Shown in pieces: positions 24,237-37,500 of a stretch of DNA of 64,000 nucleotides (the stretch's first letter is position 1; each line of letters starts with the position of its first letter). Both the position numbers and the translations under genes were made by a program. The notes beneath the pieces were generated by a model, which worked only from the letters and a program-made list of their open reading frames with translations, was not told the origin of the DNA and did no database searches. Location: contig NC_134278.1 in NCBI RefSeq assembly GCF_949628215.1, positions 107,179,277 through 107,243,276 on the forward strand, read 5' to 3'. The stretch comes from Phalacrocorax aristotelis. Taxonomy: Eukaryota > Chordata > Aves > Suliformes > Phalacrocoracidae.

Positions 24237-24402
24237 CTTGTCTCCGCCCCAACCCGCCAACCATAGCGGGAGGCCCGGAAGGAGAAGAACGGCCTCATCC
24301 GCCTGCTCCTCCCGAAGGCGACCGAGGAGCGCCCCCGCCGCCATGGCGGAGCAAGGGCCTCTCGCCGAGGCGGAGGCACCGGGGGTGGAGAGGCGAGTTG
24401 GG

Positions 24403-24436
24403 AGCTCGTATGGCGCTGGACGGCGCCATACGAGCT
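24403..24436. repeat. Perfect 14-bp inverted repeat with 6-base loop
   Basis: The left arm is AGCTCGTATGGCGC (24403-24416), the loop TGGACG, and the right arm GCGCCATACGAGCT (24423-24436). Complementarity is exact across all 14 pairs. It lies about 170 bp upstream of the MRPS10 start codon. Confidence 0.95.
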
Positions 24437-24560
24437 TCCAAGTTCGTCTCCCCACCCCCGTCCCCACCTCCCCCGAGGGTTGCCCGAGTGAAGGAATGGC
24501 GCGGCAACGGCTCTCCTGAGCTCCGCCGGCGCCCCAACCGCTTCCCCTCAACGGTCGCCC

Positions 24561-27500
24561 CCCGTTCCCCTCACACAGGCTTCTCCGTCCTCTTTTCCAG
24601 GAGAAAACGTTTCCTTCCTCCACTGCCGGAGGGAAGAAAGCGGGAATTGCTCATTTCTCCGACCCCGAGGCAAGTGGTGTTCTTTTTCTTTCTTTTTTGC
24701 TGAAGGCGAGAGGTAAAAGGAGGCTTCTCCCGCCTTTTCCCCCTTTCTGAGAACGCTTTTTACCACAACTCTCTCTTACCAAGAATACTCATGTCCACCC
24801 AATGTATAGAGGTGAATACTTTTTTTACTCCTCCCCCCAACGATTCAGGAATCCTTTGAAAAACAATTACACGTGAACATAGTTTTCAAACTCCTCCCCC
24901 TCAAAAATAAAAACAATAAAGTATACAGCCTGTTAGCAAACCCCACCAACTATATTTCAACCAAGTATAAAAATGACTGGAAATGTCATATAAACCCGTT
25001 TCTTTTTTACACATATAAATAGCACTTAATACTGTAACAGAGGTTCTGATCAGTCCAAATATTTAAAGGGGAGGGAATAAACAAGTACTAATCCATGCCA
25101 CTAAGCCATCCTAATACACAAATCCAGGTAGGCAGTAACTTGAAATTAAGCTATGCGCAAGTCAAATGCTAACAGCAGGAACCTGAAAACAGCATAGATC
25201 AGAAAGGTATATTTTTTATTTTACTTCCTCTGCCACCTAAAATTACAGTCTGCTTTTTTACACTAAAGCACCTAAAATATTTACAACCATCTGCTAATAA
25301 AATAACAGTTAAATATTGAAAATAAGATCTTTCTCATAAAATATGTTTTCTATATGTACAGATTTTATCAAAGAGGACTAAGTTCAATAGTGAACAGTTT
25401 TCCATCATCAACCATCAGCAAGAAAACAACTTTTTGGAAATAAACCTACATCCAACGTATGTACAAATAGGGAGAACAGCATGTTTAACATCAGCCAATG
25501 CAACACTGAATAATAATGAAGTCAATGTCTGAGGCCTAAATCATGTACTGCTTAAGAAATGTGCACTTCTTTTTCCTTTACGAATAACTTCTTTGGTTAT
25601 TGTTCTGTTATCTTTTTGGCTGTACAATAAAACAGCACCTGATTAATGTTATAGAACCAGGCGTATGTATGTATATATATATATTTATATATACTAGGTT
25701 TAGCACAGATACCTGTCCCATTGTTGCTTGAAAAGTTCCACTGCAAATTCTTCAATATAGAGCTGCTCTTCAGAATCAGGCCCACAAGTTCCTACTATAT
25801 TTCACTCTTGTTCTTCAAGCAGAACTCTCACTGACTTAAATTACCGCTTTGCTTAAACACGCAATTTTTTTCCACCATTAAAAGGGGAATCTGAAAACAT
25901 GTTTCCATTTTCCAGTGTAGCAGCCTTTCTCAGAAAGGTCCTTAAAAGTTCAAAATGATACAAGTTTGGAAGAGAAAGAGTAGACTCTGCCCCGTTGTTT
26001 GTAAGACAGGCTCCTAAAAGCCAATATAAGTTACTGCTCACAAAAAGCCTCCACTTTGCAAACAACTGAGTCTTGCACAAGCTACAAAATTTATGATTAG
26101 TGGATCTAGTTGGCAGCACACAGCTGAAAGCCCAGTCTGTTGAACCTGGGTTCCATGGCCCCTGTAAAAGTAGCATGGCACAGCACAGACAGGAACTGCT
26201 GGGAAGCATGCTGCCTGGCAGTTCGGGAAAGAAAATGTGGCTGCTGCCTGGTCTCCTGAAATGCACAGGTTTAGGTAATTGAGAACATCATCCCTTATGC
26301 AGCAGAGGGAGTGAAATTCCACCCGCTGGTCAACACCAACTAAAAAAAAAAAAACAACCCACCCTGGAACAACCCCCAAAAAACACTAAAACAAACCACG
26401 TACGCACGAACTTCACTAACCTGAAACTAAGAAGTGACTTCCATTCTCCTGAAGGGTTGTTCTTTAGTATCAGAACATTCGACCCTAAGTAGAAACTTCA
26501 GGTCATTTGGCTTCATGTATTTGGCTTTGACAGAGAAGGCACCTCTCTGCCAAGGAGTCCCGCTGGCTTTGAACTTGTGTGGTCTGGTACTCCTATACAA
26601 AAGTGCCATGGTTTACCCTCATTTTGCATAGTTATACAAAGAAGAAAGACAGTAGAAAATAAGATCTACCATCTCTCAGATTCCACTTAAGATGTTAGGA
26701 ATGTGGCAAAAAAACCCCAACGAAACAAAATGCAACCCATAAAAAACACCAAACAACCCTGAAATCTGGAAGATCTGAAATCAGTCTTATAAAACATTTT
26801 ATAAAGTTAGCAATACTCTTCTACTGTGCAAAATTCACAAGAAAATCAGTGCTGCTACCTGTGAAAGCTCTAAAATCAGTATTCATATGCTGTAGTTAGA
26901 AGTCCACTCAGCCTAACCCCAATTCTTCCTTAATTCTTTAATGCTGCAAGGTACAATTCCTTTGAGATCCTATTCACTTAGAGAACCAAATCTAATTTAT
27001 ATAAATGGTGTTAGATATCCAGCATGTAGATCTGAACCTAAGGGCGGAGAATTGGTAATTAAACAGCAACATCAACTCACCTTTGGAGTACATTTTAGTA
27101 AATAAACAACATTTGAGTTTGATGGAATGAGGGGGACTGAAAATGGCAAGAAGAATAGACAATAACATTTCGCACCTACCAGTAATAACTAACATGTGCT
27201 GAAGGCATATATTCCCTCAGTCTCTGTTCCACGGGCAGGAACGTGTCCCTGCATTGGCCTGGTGAGAGAGCAAGCTCCTGCATTGCTTGAGCATACACTC
27301 TCCTAAAACCACTGCAATGGCTATTCAACAGTGTGATTTATTGTCACAGCAAAAATATATTTCCAGTGCAATCTGATTACCAAGGCAGTGTTCCTGATTC
27401 AGTGTTTCCATCAGATGATGTGAGCCACAGTATGATGATCTTCTTTCTTCAACCCTTGAATTAGGTAATTTTAAAATCAGCAGATCAAAACCTTGCTAAA

Positions 27501-28198
27501 ATGGAAGCTCTAAAACATACAGTATAACCAATGCTTTTACGAACTGCCTAACATGTATGCATTAAGGCAAGACAGAACTGAAAAAGTACTGCAATACTAC
27601 AGATGATATAGTCACTCCCATAATTATTTCACAGTTAATCAGATTTTTTTTTCCTTCCACCTCCCTTAAAATGACAGCGCAAAGACAAAGAATGTAATCA
27701 TCTCCTTAACAGAGATGACAGTCTCTAGAAGATGCTGGAAGAGATCCAAGTACAGGCAAAAAAAAAAAGTTCCATCAGAAGCACGTGAAGATTATTCTTG
27801 TAACTGGGCTAAAATGGAACTTGGAAGAGTTAAAGACTAAAGATCCTACCTGATTGTCTGGAAGGAAGTGACAGCAGAACCATGAACTTTTGTGATTAAA
27901 TCTGGTAGTCACCTGGTAGTAATCCATATTAAATCTGGCCTTGGAAGTTATCAGCAAAATAAGCTCAGATAAAAACAACTTGTAAGAATATTTGTACCAA
28001 TTATTTATTTTTCCCCCCAAAACACAAATTAATTAAAAAAAGGGAAAAAAGCAATTTCTTTTTTGTCTAGACCTGGATAAAAGAATTATCATTTTCAACA
28101 GGTAGTTTACAATCAGTGGGGAATAAACAAGCAGTCCAGGCTTCCTGACTGATCCGTTCAGGGTGTGCTCAGTAGCTGTCTTTATCAAACAACTTTAT
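24561..28198 (-). other. TRERF1 3' UTR (probable) and TRERF1-MRPS10 spacer
   Basis: This is AT-rich sequence after the TRERF1 stop. Minus-strand AATAAA hexamers occur at 28004-28009, 27337-27342 and 25215-25220. The TRERF1 transcript could end at any of these. The last is the most distal and would give a 3' UTR of about 3 kb, comparable to the long mammalian 3' UTR. A (TA)n stretch lies at about 25670-25695. No coding exon was recognised. Confidence 0.5.
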
Positions 28199-28520
28199 TT
28201 ACAACTCAGCATCATCCTGCAGTAGATCTGCATCTTCATCATCCAACAAAAGGTCAGCATCCATTACTTCATTCTCTTCCATGACATCACCCAGCTCCTG
28301 AACAACATCGTCATCAATGTCACCGACATTTTCAACATGTTTAACCAAACTCATGTGATCCAAAGGGATCAAACTATGCCCAACTGGCCCAGTAGTTCTC
28401 GCAATAGTGGCTGCCATTTCTGCTGCCACAGCAGCTTTCTGAGCCTTCTGCCTTTGCTGTTCTTCTTGTTGTCTGTGAGTCTTCATATGAGCATTGCGGC
28501 TTTTGATTTTGAAAAACACC
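28199..28520 (-). CDS. TRERF1: TRERF1 terminal coding exon 14
   Basis: It encodes [15 protein letters not shown] (the His part of finger 3), a basic Gln-rich helix ([15 protein letters not shown]), and an acidic tail ending DLLQDDAEL with TAA at 28199-28201. A minus-strand AATAAA overlaps the stop (AAATAAAG), though this position is unlikely to be the functional poly(A) signal. Confidence 0.97.
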
Positions 28521-31500
28521 CTAAGGTTTAAAGGGAAAAAAAAAAAAATCAGTTAAAAATGCATTGCTTTTGATGAAGTGAGCCAAAAAAGACTCAACAA
28601 CCTATCAGTACATTTGCTTCCTTGTCCTGAAATAGAAGTCAGTGAAGTCTGCAATGCCATGGTGAGAATTTCAGGGACAGACTATCAGATTTATACATCC
28701 TGACAGTATCAAAATGGCCTACTCTGACTCTACGGGAGGTATTTTGTAGCTCCCACATTTGCTTCAGCATCTATGCACATTCTAATTCTCCCCGTACTTA
28801 GTTTCACAACAGTCTTGCACAAGAGGGAGCAAGTCAAGGAATCCCACATTAGGATGGACAAACTCAAGCACAGAAACACAGAACAAGTTGCCCACTGTCA
28901 CATGCAAGTCTGTGATGAAGCAGGAAGCCAGACTGTCAGATGTAGAAATTCTAGCAGGTAAATGGATTCAGGAATATTGGAGTAAATACTGCAGGGGAAG
29001 CATCCAAAATGTCACGCGAACCAACCTCTGAAGGTTTTGGTAGGAGGACACGTCCTCTACAGGGCAACTTCTTTTGAGACCATCAGAGCAAAAGAAAGAG
29101 TTTGTCACAACACACTTCATCTGGAATATAAATAGGCAAATGTGATGCGACACTGCATACAGTCATATTCACTTACTTGCCACACTCCTTGCAAGGAAAA
29201 ATTGTTGTTGGGTCGGTCTCACCGCTTGTTGTGCTGTGGGCAGGTGAACTCTTGATGGAGCAGTATCCGCTCTGCGTACCAGATTTCTGCTTAGTGCCTG
29301 GAATGGTGCATCGTGTTTTTGTCACCTGATTCGTACCACCATGAATGCGAGCATGGCCGTTGAGTGCTTGTCGGGAACTGAACACCTGATAGGGAGTAAA
29401 AAAAGATAATATGCACAATCTACCTAGTCAAATGCTGCTTACTCTCAGTTATATCCCTCTACAGTTAAAGAAACTTAGTCATAATAAAACAAACCAGTGA
29501 GCTATCCTATTATTACACTTGTAAAACAAAAAGGTAATCAGGGCTGTTACCATATAGTATTGCTAATTGACACAATGTCTCAGGATTCAATTTTATGTAC
29601 AGGTCAGCATACTGTCAATATTTTATGAGGTGGGAATTAAAAGCAGACAAAATGATTTTTCCAAAGATATTAATGAGATATCATGGGCCAGGAAGAGTCT
29701 AGAACCCTGATTTCCAAAATCACAATTCACTAGTATACACCGCACCCCGCCCCTGCTATTAAAGATACCAGACACACGTACAGCGCCACAGTTTGGCATT
29801 TCACAGATGAAGGAGGACGAAGAAAGTGAAAGACTCTGAAGGGCAGGCAGATCTATAGGTCCAACAAGAGGGATAGCTGGTGGGTCAGGAGACTTCTGCA
29901 TTTCCCTTTCTTCCTTTCTGTCTTCTTCAATCTCCTCATCTTCCTCTAACACTTCGTCTTCTCCACTTGTCTGAAATAGACGGTGCATTTAAGAAATACT
30001 AGAAGTATGGTCAAGACAGACAGTACTGGATAGTAGGACATAGTCAGTACCAGAACAGCATGCTGTTTAGTCAAAGCCTGCTTCCAGGTTTCAGTATTTC
30101 TTCCCATCCTGAATGAACTTCTGATCTTGCTGGATCTACCACCCCTTAATGGACAAGCTACAGCTCATGAAGCTTCACTGCAGCACTCAAACCACCCTTC
30201 ATCTGTATTACAGAGCCGTGACTCCAAGAATCTACAGGTGCCAAGGTGCAATACTCTCCCCCAGCTGTTAGAATGGTGATCTACACTATCTTCACAGACA
30301 AATTAAATTACTTATTGAAAAACAACCAAAACCAAACAAACCCCCCAAAACCCTGCCAAACCCCACATTCTCTTAAGACTACCTGGACTACCCATAACGC
30401 AGACCTTGCACACAAAGAATTGCATTGCCAGTCTGCATAAATCGTATTTGTACTAGAGCAGCCTTTAGGAGCACACACAGACACAGGCACAGGAATAATT
30501 TACAGCGGTTTACCTGCTTCATCAGTAGCAAAAACCGTAATTGCTGAACTAGAGTTAGATAATGCACTAGTCAAAACACTTTTATCCCATTACAGTCCAG
30601 GAACACAAAATCTTGGTGTAACTGAGATCACTGAAGGCTCATGAAGAACGTAATTTAGAATTACGGAATAATTTCAGTCGGAAGAGATCTATGTCATCTA
30701 GTTCAACTTCCTCCTCAAAACTGGATGAACATAAAAATTATCAAGTGTTAAACTTTCTCATATTCTTTTAGACTTACCAGGCATTCCTCTCTTTTCTTCT
30801 CTAAACGTGTTCTGTGTTTCCGTCCCAAACGCAAGATCTTCTTCCAGGTATAATAGTATTCCACACATTGTGCAACCGTCTTGGACTTAACCTGTAGTTA
30901 AGTAATTGCAGAAAATAGTCCAATCTCAGTTTTTTGCTTTCATTCAACACAATTTTAATATATTCCGAGAGACGGGCTTTATTTCTCAAACATTCAAATG
31001 GAGAAAAAAAGACAGTTTGACTACAACAGGAATACTCTTGTAGAATAATTTTTTTTAGTTACTGTTTTTCAGTCAAATTTGTGTTGACTACTTCAGCTTC
31101 AGTACATTTCTCCGGGATTCCCTAGGCTTTAGTCAGAAAGTGACTGAGAATAGATTTTTGTAGCACAAATGTACAATACCACTGAGAAATCTAGGAATAA
31201 AGTCTTGGTTCCCCTAAACCCAAATGTTCTTCAACATTTGAGCTAAAAAGTAAGGTATTCTTCCCTGAGATGTATACACATTGTCTTTTCTGCCTTGTGG
31301 CAGAACATGAAAACTAAGCCCAAATGCGTTCTCTCTTTGTTAACAGGTTTCAACCCTTCCTGGTGCAAGGCTCAACACCAGTGACTCAGGTACCTTTTAA
31401 CAAACTGCCAGAGAACACAGAGATGATAGCGGTGCACTGTACTTGTCCCACACATGGAGTGCCATGACTTGGGATTCCAGGGTGGAAACTTTTACACATA

Positions 31501-34500
31501 ATAACGAAAGGAACGGGTTTTATTTATTTATTTTTAACTCGTTTTTACTGGTGCTGCAGTTGCATGCATAGGTACACCGAATGGAATATACCACTCCTAA
31601 CGGTGTTCTTGTAACCACTGCTGGCTCCATGACTGAAATGACCTTGTCTGGCATTGGAGAGAAAATGAAGGGGAACAGAATGCAGCAAACAGGAAAAAAA
31701 ACAATTGACAGAACAGAAATAACCTTACCATTTTCTGTACAAATATGAAATCTTTGCTGTAGGTGGACAATGCCTCTTTGAACAGCCTCCTTTCGTGATG
31801 CGTCCATTTGTCAGAGCCTTATAAAAAAAAAAAGAGTGAACTTATTATAAATGATTAAAAACCCACCAGCTTTGTGTTGATGTAGTAGCTGAAAACAAAA
31901 ACTGGGCAACCTCAAGCACATGCAAGTGATTGCTGCTACCCAAATACAGGCATGGCTCTACTGACTTGAGACCTCGAGTCTGTCTAACCCGTATTTGGTC
32001 TCCAGCAGCGGTCACGGGCAGTTGCCTAGGAAACAGTAAGATCAGGGCAAGCAAACACAATGCCTCTCCCTAATTTTTCCTAACCTCTGACCACTTTCGG
32101 CACAGGGGATTTCCTGAGTCTGTTGCAACTTGCTTGTTTAGTAACTATCCTTGTGAACACCGACCCACTCTTCCTTGCAACCAGTTAAAATTCTTGTACC
32201 CCAAACATCCTTTACTGAAGAGCTTCACAGACGAGTAAGACCCTCCGCACGAAGAACCACCTCCTTTTCTTTGTTTCCTGGCTCCCAGTAGCTTCACCAG
32301 ATGACCCTTCATTCTTCAATTTTAACTACCATCTCGATGCAGTTCAGGATTGCATGTCCTTTCTGTCACTCCCACACCTTTAGTCATTACTGCTGTCCCT
32401 CTCTGAACCTTCTTCAGTACTAAAACATTCTTATAGAGACAAAGGGACCAGAAGGGGACATAATAGTCAACATATTCATATATATTCAATGATCTTAGGA
32501 ATCTGGAGAGCTCCCAGTTGACTGAAAGCTGGCAAACGTTGTCCCAATCATCAAGAAGGGCAACAGGGATGACCCTGGTAACTATAGGCCCATCAGTCTC
32601 AATTCTGTGCCTACTAAAATTATGAAGAAGAATATTCTGGGAGTTATTGAAAAACATATGAAGGACAACACAGTCATTGGTCCCAGCCACCACGGGTTCA
32701 CGAGGGGAAAGTCCTGCCTAACAAACTGATTTCCTTCTATGACAAGGTTACCCACCTAGCTAACCAAGGATAGCCAGCTGATGTGATCTTTTTGGATTTC
32801 AGTAAAGCTTTCAATACTGTCTCTCACGGTATCCTCCTGGTCAAAATGCCAGCATACAGCTGGATAAACACATAATGCAGTGAGTGAGCAATTGGCTGAT
32901 GGGTCGGGCTCAAAGGGTTACAGTACATGGGGTTACACTGGGCTGGCGACCAGTCACTGGTGGGTTCCACAGGGATCCATCTTGGGGCCAGTACTCTTTC
33001 ATCTCTTTGTAAATGACTTGGATGCAGGACTTGAAGGAATACTAATTAAGTTTGCTGATGACACAAAATTGGGAGGAGCTGTTGACACTCTCAAGGGCAG
33101 AGAGGCCCTGCAAAGGGGTCTGGACAGACTGGAGAGCCGGGCAATCACCAACTGTATGAAGTTTAACAAGAGCAAGTGCCAGATTTTACACTTGGGGCAT
33201 GGCAACTCTGGATGTACATACAGACTGGGGAATGAGAGGCTGGAGAGCAGCTCTGCAGAGAGAGACCTGGGGGTTATGGTCAATGGCAAGTTGAACATGA
33301 GCCAACAGTGTGCCCTGGGAGCCAATGGCGCCAAAGGCGTCCTGGGCTGTATCAAGCACTGAGTTGCTAGCCTGTCAAGGGAGGTGATTGTCCCACTCTG
33401 CTCTGCACTGTTGCAGCCTCACCTCAAGTACTGTGTGTGATTTTGGGTGCCACAGTACATTAAGGATATAAAGCTACTAGAGAGTGTCCAGAGAAGGGCC
33501 ACGAAGTTGGTGAAGAGTTTAGAGGAGAAACCGTATGAGGAGCGGCTCAAGTCACTTGGTTTGTTCAGCCTGGAGAAGAGGAGACTGAGAGCAGACCTCA
33601 TCACAGTCTGCAGCTTCCTCACAAGGGGAGGCGGAGGGGCAGGCACTGATCTCTCCTCTCTGGTGGCCAATGACAGGACCTGAGGGAACGGCATGAAAAT
33701 GAGCCAGGGGAGGTTTAGGTTGGATATTAGGAAAAGGTTCTTCACCCAGAGGGTGGTAGAGCACTGGATCAGGTTCCCCAGAGAGGTAGTCAGGGCACCA
33801 AGCCTGACGATATTCAAGAAGCACTTGGACAATGCCCTCAGAGATATGGTGTGAATTTGGGGTTATCCTGCACAGGGACAGGAGTTGGACTTGATGATCC
33901 TTGTGGGTCCCTTCCAACTCAGGACATTATGATTCTACGATGATGATACAAGCAATCCACAGACTTGTACAGCGGCATCACCATGCTCTCTATCCTCTTA
34001 ACATTTGACTTGGGATTTTTTCTTAGCTGTTGAAAAATCCAGAGCTGATGCTTTCACAGAACTCACATTATAATCCCAAGGTCTCACTTTAATTGAGAAG
34101 TATCACCACAGAGCTCATAATTTTATATGTAAAGCTTGTATTGCTTATTGCCCTATACGGCACTTTACATTCAGCTGCGCAGAAGTTCATCTATCATTTT
34201 GTTCTCCAGACGGTAACTCTTATAAGGTCCTTTTGCAACTCTTCATTTCCATGGCTTGAGGTAAGACACTTAAATCCTTTGTGATAGAGGTCACACGTAG
34301 ACAGAGACTGTAGCAATGTGCAATACGCACAAAGTGCTTTCTGTTCATTTAATGGAAGCTGTATATAACGCCTCCAAATATTGCTATTCTGTGTTCGCTT
34401 CACCAGCCTAACTGCCCATGAAAATATGAAATCAACTTTTAAATTGAAATGAATTTGTGCTTCCTCAGTATTAGTCAAACAGAAGGAACATAGGATTGCT

Positions 34501-37500
34501 CTACTGCATCAAAGCAGTGTCCTGTTTGTAAGAGTGGGCAGCATTACATACATTAAAGGAAGGATATACAAGAAGCCATAAAGCGGATGTCTTTGAAATG
34601 GCTGGCACTATGAGAAGATTCTACTTCAGTCTGAGAGTTTCTGAAACATCTAAAACTTTTATAAAAAGAAATCCCTAATATTCCTGTGAATGTTACCATT
34701 CTCCATAGAAATGCTTGCCTCTGCACTGAATTTAATTAACTTGGGCTTGGCACCATGTATGGTATTGAACTCTACAGGTTACTTATGTCTATAAAATATA
34801 TATATATATGTATGTGTGTGTGTATATATATACATGTCTTTTTTATTAATTGCAAATGTTTTACTTTTCAGTTTCAACTCCCAGGCTCACAAGCTTAGAG
34901 TGGGTATCTCACCACTCTGTCATATGCTGAAAACTACAAAATTAACTTTTCTGCAACCTGTTTTCGGCAGGCTTTTCCAGTACTGGATATAAGTGTGCAT
35001 GCGTTATTTCCACAGAGATTTACACTAAAGCTCTCTTGAGCATCAGAGATGGGCACTGGCTTCAAGCCACAAGTTTTATTTATTCTGTTATCACACAAAG
35101 TTCTTTTTGCTGACACACTGCCTTGCCATCTTTCCCACCCTGAACCAGCATCATTCCCTTCTTACACAACTTGCCAGTGATTTGCATTTACCCTCCCTTT
35201 GGGCAGGGGTAAATGCACTGATTCAGTCTAGGAGCCTGCTCTACTATGCCAAAGGACAACTTTAAAAAGCAAGACAACACCAAAGGAGAGATTTTAGTTT
35301 TCAGCAAACCTCTTCAGTCATGCTCTCCTGCCTCTACCCCACCCTCCTGAAAATACTAATAATCATCATTTCCATGAACTAATTTTATTGTACACCTATG
35401 GAGGGTTCAGGCCTTACAGAGTTTCCCCAATAGCTGTGGTATTAGCAGAGACCCTTATAAGATTATGCAGGTTAATTGGAAGTAACCTAATTAATAGAAT
35501 AAATCCTGTGTAGGAAAAGAAACAGAAGAAAAGCTGTTTTTAACTCTGGTTGCTGGGAAACCGCTTTTGCTCTTGTTAGCTTGAGGGAGATATAGAGAAC
35601 GCGTAGAGAGAGATATCTGCAATGCAGCAAGAAAGAATTTTGGACTTTGGAATACGGATCAAATTTTAAAGCTTATCTTTACATTTAGACACTTATTCTA
35701 CATTTTGTTTCATCTGCCATACTGGTTTTGCACTGATTAACTCACAATAAATATCTTCGACAAATGTGGGGACTTTGGCCTCAATCTGTGGGTTTCAAGG
35801 GGGCTACACCTACACCCAAGGAGGTGGCTCAAATCCATTACCTACAGCATACGGTGGGTCTGATCCATACCCTATCATGGTATGTACAAGAAGTTTTCAG
35901 ATTGCCTGAAGCACATTATTACAGAGACCATCTCTCTTGCATTCATCACTGCAGGAAAGCTTCAGACCTGAACAATTCCATTGTTCAAATGAAAACAATT
36001 CAAGCATTTGCAACAGCACTCCTCTTGTATTAGGTATGTGTTCCCTCTCTCTTCCCTAAAACGCCATCTTAACAGATGGCAAAGCATTAGGACAGAGAGA
36101 TTAAGGTGTTCTTCCAAGCAGCCCTGGGTCAGCATGCCCATCTCTCTTGGCAGACAACAGAAAAGCCTCAAGTTTTAGAACTTGCTTCTCTCACAAACTG
36201 ACAGGTTTCAAAGGTGAGGTATTCGCTTGTACCCTCATTCGAGGGCAATGCTAAGGATGAGTTTGGCTATTTATTGTTTGTGGTATCAGTTAATTCTTGT
36301 GAGTCAGTGCCATGCTCTGTTTTGGTCTATTCAACCTTCAAATGTGGCGGTGCCTGAGAGCTGTGATTTCTGAGTAGGGAGCATGAAGTCCAAAGAGTTA
36401 ACCCAAACAAATGCCACTTGGAGTTATATTAAGCTATTCATGCACTAGAGTGTAAGAAATTCCCATATGCCTTGAGTGGTTGATTATCAACCACAAATGA
36501 ACTGTTATTCAAGAGCTGCTGCATGGTGCTAGAGCATGGCTGTCAATGTAAGTTGCAATCATGTGTTGCATTCAAGAGCATTAGTAAGTAATGCTTCGTC
36601 TTGTTATTTTGCAGTACTTAAATCCAGACTGGTGAGATTTTGTTTCATGCTGTGATAAGCAGAATCAAACTTCCTTTCCTGCTTAAGAAATAGGGATACA
36701 CTGATGTCCACAGGTCTCAGTGCTAGCTAACAAGGATTAGGATCATCTCATGTGAAAGATTAAACAATCAGTCTCTCCTGGCTCCTCCCTGCATCGCAGT
36801 AAAACACTTTTTGAAACTACTGTGAAGTTGCTTCAGTAAAGACTGTTGTTCCTCCTCTGCCACACAGCCAGAAATTTCTTATCTGCTTTGCTAATTAGAT
36901 CACCCACCAAAGAAGAGGCTGCTCGGATATCTCCTCATCTTCCGGCTCTCATGCCGTGGACTGTCTCACTTGTATGACTTGGTGTCATCTCTTCAGACAA
37001 GAGACCCTGGTCAAAGCTTCTGGCTGACGTCCTCCTCCTCCATCCACTCCCATGCCTACCCTTTGGACTGCACCAGAACTGTTATCAAAGGCACTAGGCA
37101 TCTCCCCCAGCCACAACTGAAAACCTGATCTTCACCTTTACTCACTCTCATTATCAACTGCCATCAAACATGTTTCTGTTCTTGTTGTCAGGCCAAGGGG
37201 TTAAGGAGCTGCTTTACAAAAGAGTCCTTGTTACTTGGGAATCTTTCCACTGAGCTGCCACATCCAGGAAGTAGCTTGCTTCTATACTTATGTGGCACAA
37301 TGACCATAACTGGAAGTGAGTATATGACCCTGGACATTGTGATTGACTCTCTGACCAGCAGAAGATTCTTGGCTTATTTCCTTTTGAGCCTGAACTGGAG
37401 ATAAATTCTTAAATCTCTTATGTAAAACCCTATTCTGTTTGCCCAAGCAGTTGTTAGCCACTATGAAGCATTAAGCAATAACATGGAGGGCTGCAGAGGA

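Larger units (their letters stand above)
23930..24560. promoter_or_regulatory. MRPS10 CpG-island promoter
   Basis: A GC- and CpG-rich block surrounds MRPS10 exon 1. Motifs include a YY1-type GCCGCCATCTTG at 24229-24240 overlapping the start codon, an ETS/GABP core CCGGAAG at 24275-24281 (typical of nuclear genes for mitochondrial proteins), a palindrome CCGCCATGGCGG at 24338-24349, and a perfect 14-bp inverted repeat at 24403-24436. No TATA box is seen. Confidence 0.8.

Noticed and set aside
23951-24703. 250-codon plus-strand ORF
   Set aside because: It covers the MRPS10 CpG island. It is Pro/Arg-rich low complexity on the strand opposite MRPS10 exon 1. Only the short Kozak-context frame at 24343 is kept as a speculative finding.
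32880-33832. ORFs on both strands near 33 kb
   Set aside because: They are fragments of a dead CR1 LINE and its antisense, not host genes.
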